This document shows, piece after piece, positions 27,165 through 35,963 of a stretch of DNA of 64,000 nt (the first letter of the stretch is position 1; every line of letters starts with the position of its first letter). The position numbers were made by a program, and so were the translations under genes. The stretch lies in the NCBI RefSeq assembly GCF_900109265.1, contig NZ_FNZM01000012.1, forward strand, positions 62,001 to 126,000. The letters run 5' to 3'. This stretch comes from Paraburkholderia tropica (GTDB lineage Bacteria > Pseudomonadota > Gammaproteobacteria > Burkholderiales > Burkholderiaceae). A model generated the notes under the pieces. That model had not been told where the DNA came from, ran no database searches, and worked only from the letters and a program-made list of their open reading frames with translations.

Positions 27165-27818
27165 TTACGCGAGGTCCGTGAACACGGCTTGCGCCGTGAG
27201 ACGCGACTTCGGCAGCTTCGCGTTGAAGTCGTCGGCGCTGCGGTAGCCGAGGCTGATCACGACGAGCGACGTCAGGCCCTGATCGGCCAGACCGAGTTCC
27301 GCGTCGAGCGCAGCGGCGTCGAAACCTTCCATCGGGCAGGCGTCGATTTCGAGCGTCGACGCGCCGATCAGCACCGAACCCAGCGCCAGATACGCCTGCT
27401 TTTCCATCCACGACGGCAGATCGTTGCGCTCGCGATGCAGGTTCACGTAGAAATTGCGCGTGTTCGCCTGCCCCGTCTTCGCTTCGGCGCTCGCGAAGCG
27501 GCCATCGGCCTCTTCCTGCGCGAGCACGGCGTTCAGATGCGCCTCGTCCATGTCCTTGCGCACGCACAGCACGAGCACGTGCGAAGCCTTCAGCACCTTC
27601 GGCTCGTTGTACGCGTAGCCGGGCTGCATGGACTTCGCCACGCGCGCGCGGGCCGCGTCGCTTTCGGCCACCACGAAATGCCAGGGCTGCGAGTTCACCG
27701 ACGACGGGCTGAAGCGGATCAGCTCCTTCAATTCGTCGATGACCGCGGCCGGGATCTTGCGGGCGGGATCGAAAGACTTGGTCGAGTGGCGAGACTTGGC
27801 GAAGCGGGTGAGGTTCAA
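27165..27818 (-). CDS. nfsB: NfsB-type NAD(P)H nitroreductase
   Basis: 217-residue FMN-dependent oxygen-insensitive nitroreductase. From memory it matches E. coli NfsB in length and at RHSTKSFD (FMN contact), FSPSSVNSQPWHFVVAE, QEEADGRFA, MEGFDAAALDAELGL and FNAKLPKSRL. The start is the TTG at 27818, which has AGGAG at 27825-27829 and gives exactly the E. coli length; a longer frame from 27989 runs into the neighbour's promoter region. It reduces nitroaromatics and quinones. It is divergent from the YjbQ gene. Confidence 0.88.
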   Translation of the reverse strand: MNLTRFAKSRHSTKSFDPARKIPAAVIDELKELIRFSPSSVNSQPWHFVVAESDAARARVAKSMQPGYAYNEPKVLKASHVLVLCVRKDMDEAHLNAVLAQEEADGRFASAEAKTGQANTRNFYVNLHRERNDLPSWMEKQAYLALGSVLIGASTLEIDACPMEGFDAAALDAELGLADQGLTSLVVISLGYRSADDFNAKLPKSRLTAQAVFTDLA

Positions 27819-28010
27819 AACATTCTCCTGAATCGATGCGAGGTCTGACGTCGGCCGCCAGCGCGGCGGCAAGGCCGGTATCCTACCAGCATGCGGCGAA
27901 GGCCGTGCGGGCGGCCATCGGACCTGTTGCGGCGACCTCGCTCTGCCTGCTCGCCCCGCCTGCTCGCTTCGCCCGCCCCGCTTACGCATCGCGCCTTACC
28001 GGAGAAACCC

Positions 28011-28430
28011 ATGCGCCAGGCCATCCATCATCTGCACGTGCACGCGCGCTCGCGCGGGCTCGTCGATTTCACCGCGCAGGTGCGCGAATTCGTCCGCGAA
28101 ACCGGCATCGGCACGGGTTTGCTGACGCTGTTCTGCCGCCATACCTCGGCTTCGCTGCTGATCCAGGAGAACGCCGATCCCTCGGTGCGCCGCGATCTCG
28201 AACGCTATTTCGACGCGATCGCGCCCGAGGACCCGCAGCGCTACGAGCACGACACCGAAGGCCCCGACGACATGCCCGCGCATCTGCGCACCGCGCTCAC
28301 GCAGACGCAGTTGTCGATTCCCGTCGAGTTCGGCGGTCCGGTGCTCGGCACGTGGCAGGGGATTTATCTGTTCGAGCATCGGCGCCACGCCTCGACGCGC
28401 GATGTCGTGCTGCACCTGATCGGTGAATAG
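28011..28430 (+). CDS. YjbQ family protein (secondary thiamine-phosphate synthase type)
   Basis: 139-residue UPF0047/YjbQ protein. The conserved segments are LLTLFCRHTSASLLIQENADPSVRRDLE, YEHDTEGPDDMPAHLRTAL and LGTWQGIYLFEHR, which build the family's metal-binding trimer. Some homologues show weak thiamine-phosphate synthase activity; the physiological role is unsettled. GGAGA at 28001-28005 supports the ATG at 28011. Confidence 0.9.
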   Translation: MRQAIHHLHVHARSRGLVDFTAQVREFVRETGIGTGLLTLFCRHTSASLLIQENADPSVRRDLERYFDAIAPEDPQRYEHDTEGPDDMPAHLRTALTQTQLSIPVEFGGPVLGTWQGIYLFEHRRHASTRDVVLHLIGE

Positions 28431-28638
28431 ACGCACGCCGGACACCCGCCGTTAGCGAACCTTGTCGCGCCGGCATCGACTTCGCGCCGATGCCGCCGAG
28501 CAAAGCACGCGCGCAGACGCTATGCTACGGCTTGCGCTTTTTCGACACCGGCTTTTGTTCGCCGCTATCGCATCCGAAAGCCTTCGGAAATGTCTAAACG
28601 CTTTCGCACCGATTCACCGAACCCTCAAGGAACGCCTT

Positions 28639-29352
28639 ATGACAAAGACCACCGGCTCCATGATTTCCTTCAACCGCCCCGACGGCAAAGCGCTGCAAGG
28701 CTACCTGGCCACGCCCGCCAAAACGGAGGGCGCGCCCGCCATCGTCGTGATCCAGGAATGGTGGGGCTTGAACGGCCAGATTCGCGGCGTGGCCGACCGT
28801 CTCGCGCAAGCCGGTTACTACGCGCTCGTGCCCGACCTCTATCGCGGCAAGAGCACGGTCGAGGAAGAAGAAGCCCATCACCTGATGACGGGCCTCGATT
28901 TCGGCGACGCCGCCTCGCAGGACATCCGCGGCGCGGTCGACCACCTGCGCACGCTGACCGACCGCATCGGCGTGACCGGCTACTGCATGGGCGGCGCGCT
29001 CACGCTGCTGGCCGCCAACCAGATTCCCGATCTCGCGGGCGTGGTGACGTGGTACGGCTTCCCCCCGCTCGAGTACCTCGACGCGAGCAAGATCACGGCG
29101 CCGGTGCTCGGCCACTGGGGCACGCAGGACGGCTTCTTCAAGATCGAGACCGTCGACGAACTGGAAAAGAAGCTCAAGGACGGCGGCGTGAACGTCGAGT
29201 TCCATCGCTACCTCGCCTATCACGCGTTCGCGAACGAAGAGGCCGTCGGCCCGGGCCGCATCGCGCACACGCAATTCGATTCGGTCTGGTCGCAACAGGC
29301 GTGGGACCGCACGCTGACGTTCTGGGGCCGCACGCTCTGGAAGCAGGGCTGA
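28639..29352 (+). CDS. Dienelactone hydrolase family protein
   Basis: 237-residue alpha/beta hydrolase. The nucleophile elbow is GYCMGG (Cys), the acid is Asp of GTQDGFF, and the base is His of YLAYHAFANE. These match the Cys-Asp-His triad of dienelactone hydrolases, which open 4-carboxymethylenebutenolide to maleylacetate. No chlorocatechol genes are nearby, so it is likely one of the many housekeeping DLH paralogues of unknown substrate. AAGGA precedes the ATG at 28639. Confidence 0.87.
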   Translation: MTKTTGSMISFNRPDGKALQGYLATPAKTEGAPAIVVIQEWWGLNGQIRGVADRLAQAGYYALVPDLYRGKSTVEEEEAHHLMTGLDFGDAASQDIRGAVDHLRTLTDRIGVTGYCMGGALTLLAANQIPDLAGVVTWYGFPPLEYLDASKITAPVLGHWGTQDGFFKIETVDELEKKLKDGGVNVEFHRYLAYHAFANEEAVGPGRIAHTQFDSVWSQQAWDRTLTFWGRTLWKQG

Positions 29353-29393
29353 GCGCGGCGGCGTGTAGCCGCTGGCCTTAGGCTCAAAGCATG

Positions 29394-29430
29394 AAAAAGC
29401 GCGGCGCACGTTTTCGAACGTGCGCCGCGC
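29394..29430 (-). terminator. Perfect 14-bp hairpin terminator at the left end of the TPS/CDI island
   Basis: GCGCGGCGCACGTT (29399-29412), a TTCG loop, and the exact complement 29417-29430, followed on the minus strand by five T (29398-29394). It ends the isomerase transcript and may also stop the dienelactone hydrolase transcript from the other side. Confidence 0.88.
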
Positions 29431-29464
29431 GATGGTCCCACAAAGACACGGGACGCGACTCACC

Positions 29465-30211
29465 TCACTGCTGGATCGTCGCGCCGCGAATCTGCGCTGC
29501 GGTGAAAGCCGCCGCTGCTTTCTGCAGCGCCAGCACCTCGAGTTGCGCCTTCACCGTGTCCTTCACCTGCTCGAACGGCGGAATCTGCGTCGGACGCTTT
29601 GCATCCAGCTTCACGATCACCCATGCGTTACCGATCTGGACCGGCTGCGGTGTGATCCCGCCTGCTGGCAATTGCGCGATTGTGCGCGCGATCGGCAGCG
29701 GAAGTCCCTGAGTCTTGCCCTCCGCCGCCGGCACCGGAAAACTCGTCCACGGCATTTCACCGCCTTGCGCCCCGGTCGCCGCCACGCTATACGCTTTCGC
29801 CAGTGCGTCGAACGGCTCACCTGCCTTGACCTGCGCGAGCACCTTCCGGGCCGTCGCCTCGTCGCCAACGGTGATGATGCGCGCCTTGAATTCGTCCTTG
29901 CCGAGCGACGCGACGAGCGCGTCGTAGCGCGAGCGAACCTGCGCGTCCGTCACCGCGTCGGGATGCACGTGGTCCGCGAGATAGAGCCTCACCTCGGTGT
30001 CGATCTTCGCCTGCGCCGGCGCCTGCTTCACCTCGGGCTTCTGGTCGTAATGCGCTTGCTCCGCGCCCTGGCGCAACACTTCACGCGCGATCAGTCCGCT
30101 GGTCAGCATCTGGCGCAGCTGCGGCGTATCGGGCTGCTGCGCGCCGTTCGCGCTCACCCGGCGAACGGCATCGTCCAGTAGCGAGGTGGGGACGGCCACC
30201 CCGTTGACCAC
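29465..30211 (-). CDS. Peptidyl-prolyl cis-trans isomerase (parvulin/SurA-like), 5' end lost
   Basis: The 248-residue frame carries an N-terminal SurA-like helical region (LLDDAVRRVSANG...MLTSGLIAREVLRQGAEQAHYDQ) and a parvulin domain (ARIITVGDEATARKVLAQVKAGEPFDALAKAYSVA, GGEMPWTSF, PLPIARTIAQLPAGGITPQPVQ, AWVIVKL). Parvulins fold secreted proteins in the periplasm, and isomerase genes often accompany TpsA genes. The frame opens at a GTG (30211), but in-frame codons upstream read LAHASDSPAPTALPAGAVAV, the tail of a signal peptide. No start or hydrophobic core follows, because the upstream TpsA gene is joined directly there. As it stands it lacks an export signal and is probably non-functional. 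Confidence 0.75.
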   Translation of the reverse strand: MVNGVAVPTSLLDDAVRRVSANGAQQPDTPQLRQMLTSGLIAREVLRQGAEQAHYDQKPEVKQAPAQAKIDTEVRLYLADHVHPDAVTDAQVRSRYDALVASLGKDEFKARIITVGDEATARKVLAQVKAGEPFDALAKAYSVAATGAQGGEMPWTSFPVPAAEGKTQGLPLPIARTIAQLPAGGITPQPVQIGNAWVIVKLDAKRPTQIPPFEQVKDTVKAQLEVLALQKAAAAFTAAQIRGATIQQ

Positions 30212-32259
30212 GGCGACAGCGCCAGCAGGTAGCGCGGTGGGTGCCGGGGAATCGCTTGCGTGCGCGAGCGGGCCGCGTTCGTGACGTTGCGCCCCGAGAT
30301 CGAAACCGACCCGTTGCTCGACGCGATATAGGCCATCTGCGCGGGCTGCGTGACCGTCCCGTAATCGACGTCGTAACCCCCCGTCTGGTGCCTGAAGAAC
30401 AGGAAGCGCCCCCCGGTGTAGAGGTAGGCGAGCGGCGCGCCGCCGTTGACGCCTCCCGCGTGGTCGATCACGTTCCTGACGTCGCCCTGCGCCGAGAGCG
30501 AGACCGCGCCGTTCGCGATGATGCGCGCGTTATCGTTGACGATATCGCCCTGCGCGGAAAGCACCGCCTGGCCGTTCGCGGAGAACAGCACCGCGAGGTT
30601 CGTCGCGTCGGAAACGCTCGTGATGCTGCCGAGCGCGGAAAGCGTAAGATCGCCGCCCGAGTGCGTGCCGTCCGCCTGCGCGAGTCCCGCCTGAATCGTG
30701 CTGCCCGTGTTCGTGATCGCTCCGCCGCTCGCGAGCGCGAGAGCATGGTTCGCGCGCAGGGTTGACGGGCCCGAGCCGGCGTCGGAGACCGTGATATCCG
30801 CCGCGCTGATTGCGCCGTCGTGGTTCGCGCCGACCTGAGCACCGACCATCGAGAACGCGCCGCCCGACGTGATGGCGAAATCGTTGGCCGCCTGAACCTG
30901 CGCCCCGTCGAGCGCGAGCGTGCCGGTCGCCGTCATGGTGACGTCGGTCCCCGCCTCGACTGTGCTGTTCGTTGCCGAGAGTTCGCCGCTATCGCCAATA
31001 CTCAGAAGCGTCGTATTGCGGTTTGCGCTGATCGAGGTCGCGCGCGTCGCGTCTGCCGCGAGCGTGATATCCGACGCCTGGACGACGGCGTCGCGCCCTG
31101 CCAGCACTTCCGTACCCGTCGCCGAAAGCGGACCTGTCGCGGCGAGCGACATGTCCTCTCCCGCCGTCACGCGCGTATCCTGCAACGTCATCGCGCCGCC
31201 CTGCGCGCCGAGGCTCGCATCGTTGCCCGCCTGGAGGGCGCCGCCCTGTACCGCGATACTCGTCCCCGCGTTGAGGCCGACGTCGTGACCCGCGACGACG
31301 GGCGTATCGTGCAGCGAGACCGCGCCGGGCGTCGCAATCGTCGCGTCGTGCGCGGCGGTTATCGAGCCGCCCAAGGTCGTGACGTCGCCGTTGGCCTGAA
31401 CAAGCGCATCGCCCGCCGTCGCGTTGATCGCGCCCGCGCTGCGCACGCCCGCTCCCTGATCGGTGATGACGATCTGTACGCGCCCTGCCGTCAAGCCGCC
31501 CGCCTCGGTGATATCGACCGCGTAAGCCGGTCCCTGCGCGCCGGGCGAGACGAGCCCGACGAGCCAGTCATGCCCGTTATCAGACGGGGAAAGGCTCGTA
31601 TCCCAGGTGGTCGTACTGCTGCCGGTCAGCGCGCGGATACCGCCCGTCGAACTCGTATAGGCGTTCGCAACCGGACCGTTGACCGCAAGCTGCTTCGAGA
31701 CGAGGTCGAGGTTGATGAGCGTGCCGGAGAGGCCACCCGGGCCGATGGTGATCGCGCCGCCGTTCGTGGTCAGGATGACGTTGCGCTGGATCTGGCCGGG
31801 CGCGAGCGTGATGTCGCTAAAGCTGACCTGCCCGGTCGAGAGGACGACGTGCCCGGCGTTCACGAACGACCCGCCGTCGACCGTCACGCCGTTCGGGTTC
31901 GCGAGGATGACGTTCGCGCGCGGCCCGAGCACGCTCACCGCGCCCTGAATGAGCGACGGGTTCGTACTCGTCACCTGGTTGACGATGGTTCGCGCGTTGA
32001 CGCCCGTGTTCTGAAGATCCGCGCCAGCGTTCGACACGTTGAACGTGCGATACGTGTTGCTCGATACGCCGCCGACGGCGGGCGCGATGGAGACGGTCTG
32101 GCGGCCGTTGGCGGCGGTCGAGACGTTTGTCGAGGTGGCGCCGTCGGGGGTAATCCCTGCGGCGTATGCGCCCGCGACGGCGAGCGCGAGGACACCGCCG
32201 AGCGTTGTCGCGTACGCACCCCGTGCGCGATTTGATCTGATTGTTTTACTCATCGCCAT
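30154..32259 (-). CDS. TpsA filamentous-haemagglutinin-like exoprotein, C-terminally truncated
   Basis: 701-residue protein. A signal peptide (ATTLGGVLALAVAGAYA) leads into a two-partner-secretion domain with the NPNG motif (ILANPNGVTVDGGSFVNAGHVVLSTG). Degenerate haemagglutinin repeats follow (SLAATGPLSATGTEVLAGRD, ALDGAQVQAANDFAITSGGAF). Normal TpsA proteins are far longer; here the beta-helix stops at VSISGRNVTNAARS. The frame then reads about 33 nonsense residues, because the DNA has passed into the isomerase gene in another frame, ending at 30154. This is a deletion scar. No TpsB gene lies in the window. Confidence 0.8.
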   Translation of the reverse strand: MAMSKTIRSNRARGAYATTLGGVLALAVAGAYAAGITPDGATSTNVSTAANGRQTVSIAPAVGGVSSNTYRTFNVSNAGADLQNTGVNARTIVNQVTSTNPSLIQGAVSVLGPRANVILANPNGVTVDGGSFVNAGHVVLSTGQVSFSDITLAPGQIQRNVILTTNGGAITIGPGGLSGTLINLDLVSKQLAVNGPVANAYTSSTGGIRALTGSSTTTWDTSLSPSDNGHDWLVGLVSPGAQGPAYAVDITEAGGLTAGRVQIVITDQGAGVRSAGAINATAGDALVQANGDVTTLGGSITAAHDATIATPGAVSLHDTPVVAGHDVGLNAGTSIAVQGGALQAGNDASLGAQGGAMTLQDTRVTAGEDMSLAATGPLSATGTEVLAGRDAVVQASDITLAADATRATSISANRNTTLLSIGDSGELSATNSTVEAGTDVTMTATGTLALDGAQVQAANDFAITSGGAFSMVGAQVGANHDGAISAADITVSDAGSGPSTLRANHALALASGGAITNTGSTIQAGLAQADGTHSGGDLTLSALGSITSVSDATNLAVLFSANGQAVLSAQGDIVNDNARIIANGAVSLSAQGDVRNVIDHAGGVNGGAPLAYLYTGGRFLFFRHQTGGYDVDYGTVTQPAQMAYIASSNGSVSISGRNVTNAARSRTQAIPRHPPRYLLALSPWSTGWPSPPRYWTMPFAG

Positions 32260-32351
32260 TCTTTACGTCGTAGTGCTAAATAATTTTCAGAAAAATCTGA
32301 TTGACCGACCGCCTCGGATCGATATGGGCGAACGCTAAACGGCGTCGCCTC

Positions 32352-32909
32352 CTATCGCAGCCACATAGGCGCTCCCTCTAGCGCGTCGTATTCTTCGAGG
32401 GGCTTGTTCTTGTCGCGCGCAAAACCAGCGAGGTCGGTGATCACTGTTCGGACCGGCTGATAGATGTTAAAGGCATCGACGAATGATTTCGCAGACGCGC
32501 AGGCGTCCGCGAAACGGTCGAAGTAACTACTGAACACATCGGCCAATGAGGGCTGATCGGGATTCAAGCGGCTCCTTTCCGGATCTGCGAGCATTGCAGC
32601 GTCCCATTCTATCGACGTCTTTGCCGGTTTTTGCGCAAAGATCTCTCGCGCCTGGGCCATCAACTTCAATGCAGGCTCCAGTTCTTCCGCGCGAAGGTAA
32701 CGCCGATACAGACGATCGGTGAGCACGCTCCAGTCCTGCGTTGGATGATCCTCTTCTGCATACCGTCTCAAACAATGGAAGAACAGTGACACATCAGGGG
32801 CTGGCCCTAGTTCATACATCGAATGCCCACCATCAAATCCGATTTTTCTCATCACTTTAGCGAGAATCGTTTTCTGGAAGCCAGCCGCTCTCGATACGTT
32901 CACAAGCAT
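32352..32909 (-). CDS. Small immunity-like protein, family not identified
   Basis: 185-residue soluble protein, helical and acidic (SLFFHCLRRYAEE, DRLYRRYLRAEELEPALKLMAQAREIFAQ, EEYDALEGAPMWLR). It lies 3 bp after the preceding immunity gene, on the same strand, between toxin/immunity sequences and a TpsA gene. It has the AT-rich base composition of those genes and unlike the rest of the window. Position and composition suggest an orphan immunity protein of a CDI or polymorphic-toxin cassette; I do not recognise the family with certainty. The start may be 32909 or the internal ATGs at 32852 or 32819; the last has GGTGGG upstream. Confidence 0.6.
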   Translation of the reverse strand: MLVNVSRAAGFQKTILAKVMRKIGFDGGHSMYELGPAPDVSLFFHCLRRYAEEDHPTQDWSVLTDRLYRRYLRAEELEPALKLMAQAREIFAQKPAKTSIEWDAAMLADPERSRLNPDQPSLADVFSSYFDRFADACASAKSFVDAFNIYQPVRTVITDLAGFARDKNKPLEEYDALEGAPMWLR

Positions 32910-32912
32910 TAC

Positions 32913-33344
32913 TCAACTGCAAGCCTCAAACGCCGTGACTAATTTATGGCCGAGTTCAGCACTGGACAACTCGCACTCAATCGTTTGATCTTTGAGCGCC
33001 CTCCCGCCTTTGTTCCAGTAATCTGATGTTGGCACCATTCTCACCAGTTCCGACTCGCACTCCAATCCGACCGATTTCGCCCCCTTTCCAAGCGTCGCCC
33101 AACTCTTTACGCCCACAGCTTGAAGCATTGGCGCCTGAATTAATTTCCACTCACTTTGACTAGGATGAGGTACATCCACCTCCGAACCTGCCAAGACTCC
33201 TCGGATTCTCTCGCTCAGATCCGCTTCACAATCCCCTCCAACAACATGGACGGGGCCAGTTGCAATCCATAGCCCCGTGGTTGCCTTGGAATAGCTTTGC
33301 AGGAAAATTTTCCCGTTTCGCAAAATAGCGTAAGCAGCTTTCAA
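32913..33344 (-). CDS. cdiI: Probable CdiI immunity protein for the adjacent nuclease toxin
   Basis: 143-residue soluble protein (MKAAYAILRNGKIFLQSYSK start; ALKDQTIECELSSAELGHKL near the end). It begins 18 bp after the toxin-domain stop on the same strand, the invariable position of a CDI immunity gene. Both genes share a low GC content. From memory it resembles Burkholderia CdiI proteins paired with CdiA-CT tRNases, but the assignment rests mainly on position. It probably binds and blocks the toxin in the cytoplasm. Ribosome site TAGAGGAAGAG precedes the ATG. Confidence 0.7.
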   Translation of the reverse strand: MKAAYAILRNGKIFLQSYSKATTGLWIATGPVHVVGGDCEADLSERIRGVLAGSEVDVPHPSQSEWKLIQAPMLQAVGVKSWATLGKGAKSVGLECESELVRMVPTSDYWNKGGRALKDQTIECELSSAELGHKLVTAFEACS

Positions 33345-33362
33345 TTTCTCTTCCTCTAGAAA

Positions 33363-33671
33363 TCAAGGATGTATGATCACATTGACTTTTACGCCCTTCG
33401 ATAGCCCGTACTCAACAGCTTGCTTTATTACCTGTTGCTGTGCGATTGACCCCGAATTCGGTATTACAAGATCAAGTCCTCTAGCGGTAATCTGACTTGC
33501 ATCAACATTCGCACCAGCCCAACCACCCGGGCCTGTTCCATTGTACGCAGCCACGTTATCGATATATCTGTTCAATGTCCGGGTTAGCGTAGCTGTACTT
33601 TGGTATGAACTAGCATTCACGTCTAGACTTTTGATGCTCGTCGCGACGCCATTTTCGAATCTGTCGATCAC
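33363..33671 (-). CDS. Detached CdiA C-terminal toxin domain (PD-(D/E)XK-like tRNase)
   Basis: 102-residue frame opening at a GTG: IDRFENGVATSIKSLDVNAS then TLNRYIDNVAAYNG, ARGLDLVIPNSGSIAQQQ, VKVNVIIHP. The E...SIKS pattern and overall sequence resemble the CdiA C-terminal tRNase family with a PD-(D/E)XK core. In the original protein it continued directly from the upstream haemagglutinin sequence (EPPQNFPVIDRF). One extra base in the GGG run at 33685-33687 (plus strand) puts it out of frame, so it can only be made from the internal GTG. The catalytic segment itself looks intact. Confidence 0.7.
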   Translation of the reverse strand: MIDRFENGVATSIKSLDVNASSYQSTATLTRTLNRYIDNVAAYNGTGPGGWAGANVDASQITARGLDLVIPNSGSIAQQQVIKQAVEYGLSKGVKVNVIIHP

Positions 33672-34467
33672 GGGGAAATTCTGCGGGAGGTTCTGTCCAA
33701 TTTTCCGAGTTCGGGTTTGTGGTCGAGAGCGTCGCGCAGCCCGCGCTGTAACCTGCCGCGCAGCCCGCCGTCGTCGTCATCGTGCCGACGTTGGTGCCCT
33801 GGTTCGTGAAGCTGTTCGACGTGATGTTGACGTTGTTCGTCGCGGCAATCGATCCGGCGTTCGTCAGATCGCCGCCCGAGAGATTGACGTCATGACCGGC
33901 GACGATCTGCCCCGCGCCACCCTGCACCGAGACCGACGACGAGGTCGAGAGCGGCGTGACCGTTCCGGGCGCTGCGAGCTTGATGCCCGACGTGTTGATC
34001 CACGCGCCGATGGTGTACGGGCCGATGGCGGTCGGGCCGTTGTAGTTGCCCCATACGCCAAGCGTCGACGGCATCGCCGAGAGGAACGCGTTGAGCGAGG
34101 CGAGATCGACCGAATCGGTGACAGTCGAACGGTAGGTCGAGCCGCTGTTGTCGAGCGTCTGGACGTGGATATTCGCGTCGTTCCCGGCGCTGACCGTGCC
34201 GCCCGAGTTCAGCAGGGTATCGGCGTTCAGGTTCAGGTCATGCCCCGCGGCGATGACCGAGCCCGACGCGCCGGGCGCGCCCCCCGTCGTCGTGGTCGTC
34301 TCCGTGACCGTGGGCAGCGCGACGGTCACGCGCGCGATGGCCTTGCCCGCGTTCTCCGGCGTCTCGACAAACCATAACGTTCTGGACGTCCCGGCAAGCT
34401 GGTCCATGACCTTGACCTGGACGAACGTCACCGTCCCCGAGGTCGCCACGGGCGGCGCGGTCGGCAC
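33610..34467 (-). pseudogene. Middle fragment of the broken cdiA/fhaB-like gene
   Basis: A frame with haemagglutinin repeats (GHDLNLNADTLLNSGGTVSAGNDANIHVQTLDN, GHDVNLSGGDLTNAGSIAATNNVNITSNSF) that ends TTNPNSENWTEPP. After that a +1 shift leads into the toxin domain, while this frame reads nonsense to 33610. At its upstream end the same frame extends back past 34467 (GGENGFCCDYSGWPVSLTLADILSPTGAANP) to about 34665, where another single-base shift joins it to the N-terminal fragment. It is therefore the centre of one gene, not a separate one. Confidence 0.8.
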
Positions 34468-34498
34468 AGCCGAGCCAAGCAGGAGCCCGACGACCGGA

Positions 34499-35701
34499 TC
34501 AGGAATCGGGTTTGCCGCGCCCGTGGGCGAAAGGATGTCCGCGAGCGTGAGCGAGACCGGCCATCCCGAGTAGTCGCAGCAGAAACCGTTCTCGCCGCCG
34601 GTCAGACTGCCCGTGACAATGTTCGTCGATGCGAGCGCGAGACTGAGCAGCAGCGCCGGGTTGTCTAACGTTCTCGCTGCCGAAGGTCTTGCCGACGACG
34701 ATATCGCCCGCCGCGTTGACGCTGACGTTGCCCGCCGTCGCGGCGAGCGGGCCTTGCAGGTTGACGCCCTGGCCTGCCGCGGTCGAGACGATGAACACCT
34801 GCCCTGCGGTAATCGATCCGAACGCGCTCGCGTCGACGGCCACCGCGCCGGGCTGCCCCGCGACGACGTTCGACGTGCCGTACGCGGAGCCTGAACCCGA
34901 CGTCGGCGTAACGGTCTGGTTGCCGGTGATGACGTGAACGGCCTGGTTTGCGTAGAGCGGCGCGTTGAGGCTGACCGACTGCCCGATCAGATCGATGTTG
35001 CCGACCGTGCCTTCGATGCCCGCGCCGGGGCCGTTCGCCCCCGTCGAGCCCGGCGCTCCGTTGATACTGACGTTGCCCGATGACACGGCGAACGCGACGG
35101 CGCCCGCGTTCGCGAAGCTCGTCGCCGCACCACCCGGGCCGGTAATGAACTGCGGCACGCCCGTGGTCAGGACGAACCCTGGCGCGTTGGTCAACGACAG
35201 GCCGCTGACGCTCACGCCATTCGGCGCTGCGACGATCACGCTCGCCGGAGAGCCAAACACTTCAAGCGGCCCGGCGAGGATCGCTGGAGCAGTCGACGTC
35301 ACCTGATTGAGGATCGTCGTTGCCGTGCGACCCGCGAGGTTCGGGTTCGCGTCAAGCGCGCCGCCGAGCAGCGGCGTGCCGGAGACGAGGCTGTTGTTCA
35401 GTACGAGGCCGGTGCCCGCGTCGACACCGAATGAGGAATACTGATTAACGCTCAGACCCGCCGCATTGGGCGCCGTGATGTTGACGGCGGGCACGCCCGC
35501 GCCCGTCTGCGTTATCGTTGGCTGAAACTGGACCGGCGCGCGTGGATCGACGATCGGCGGCGCGGCGTGCGCAGCCTGATCCGCCAGCAGCATCGCAGGC
35601 GTGAAGTACATCACCACCGTCATGATCGCGGCGGTCGCCCGCATCCATATCGGACGTCTTGTCTCGCGCAAGCTTTCGCTTGTTCCGGCCGCGCCTGTCA
35701 A
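34499..35701 (-). pseudogene. N-terminal TPS domain of the broken cdiA/fhaB-like gene
   Basis: The frame gives a long signal region (RRPIWMRATAAIMTVVMYFTPAMLLADQAAHA) and a two-partner-secretion domain (NITAPNAAGLSVNQYSSFGV, ILNQVTSTAPAILAGPLEVFG, VIVAAPNGVSVSGLSLTN with an APNG variant of NPNG). It is in frame to about 34666 (VVGKTFGSENV), then shifts and reads nonsense to 34499. Correcting one base at GTTAGAC gives NVDNPALLLSLALASTN and joins the next fragment. The start is uncertain: the first possible codon is TTG at 35701, an ATG exists at codon 20, and CAGGAGA upstream serves a different frame. The whole repaired gene would encode only about 780 residues, so most of the usual stalk is missing. 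Confidence 0.78.
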
Positions 35702-35963
35702 GCGTCGCGCATCACGCGCAACATGCTGCGGGGCCAGCTATCTCCTGAGTCGTGCTTCGGCTTTCATGCTCGTTGAAATCCACGCAGATCGATTTGGAGC
35801 GCGAATCTAACACCGCCTTACAAGCACATTCGTCAAGAATTGTCACAGTCACTTCGTGACCCTGTGGCACGTCATATCACGTCGACTTCGCTGCCTCCGG
35901 CGATGAATTTCCGCATTTCGACTCTCCACGCCACACCGTTCTACAAGGACAAACCGACACCAC

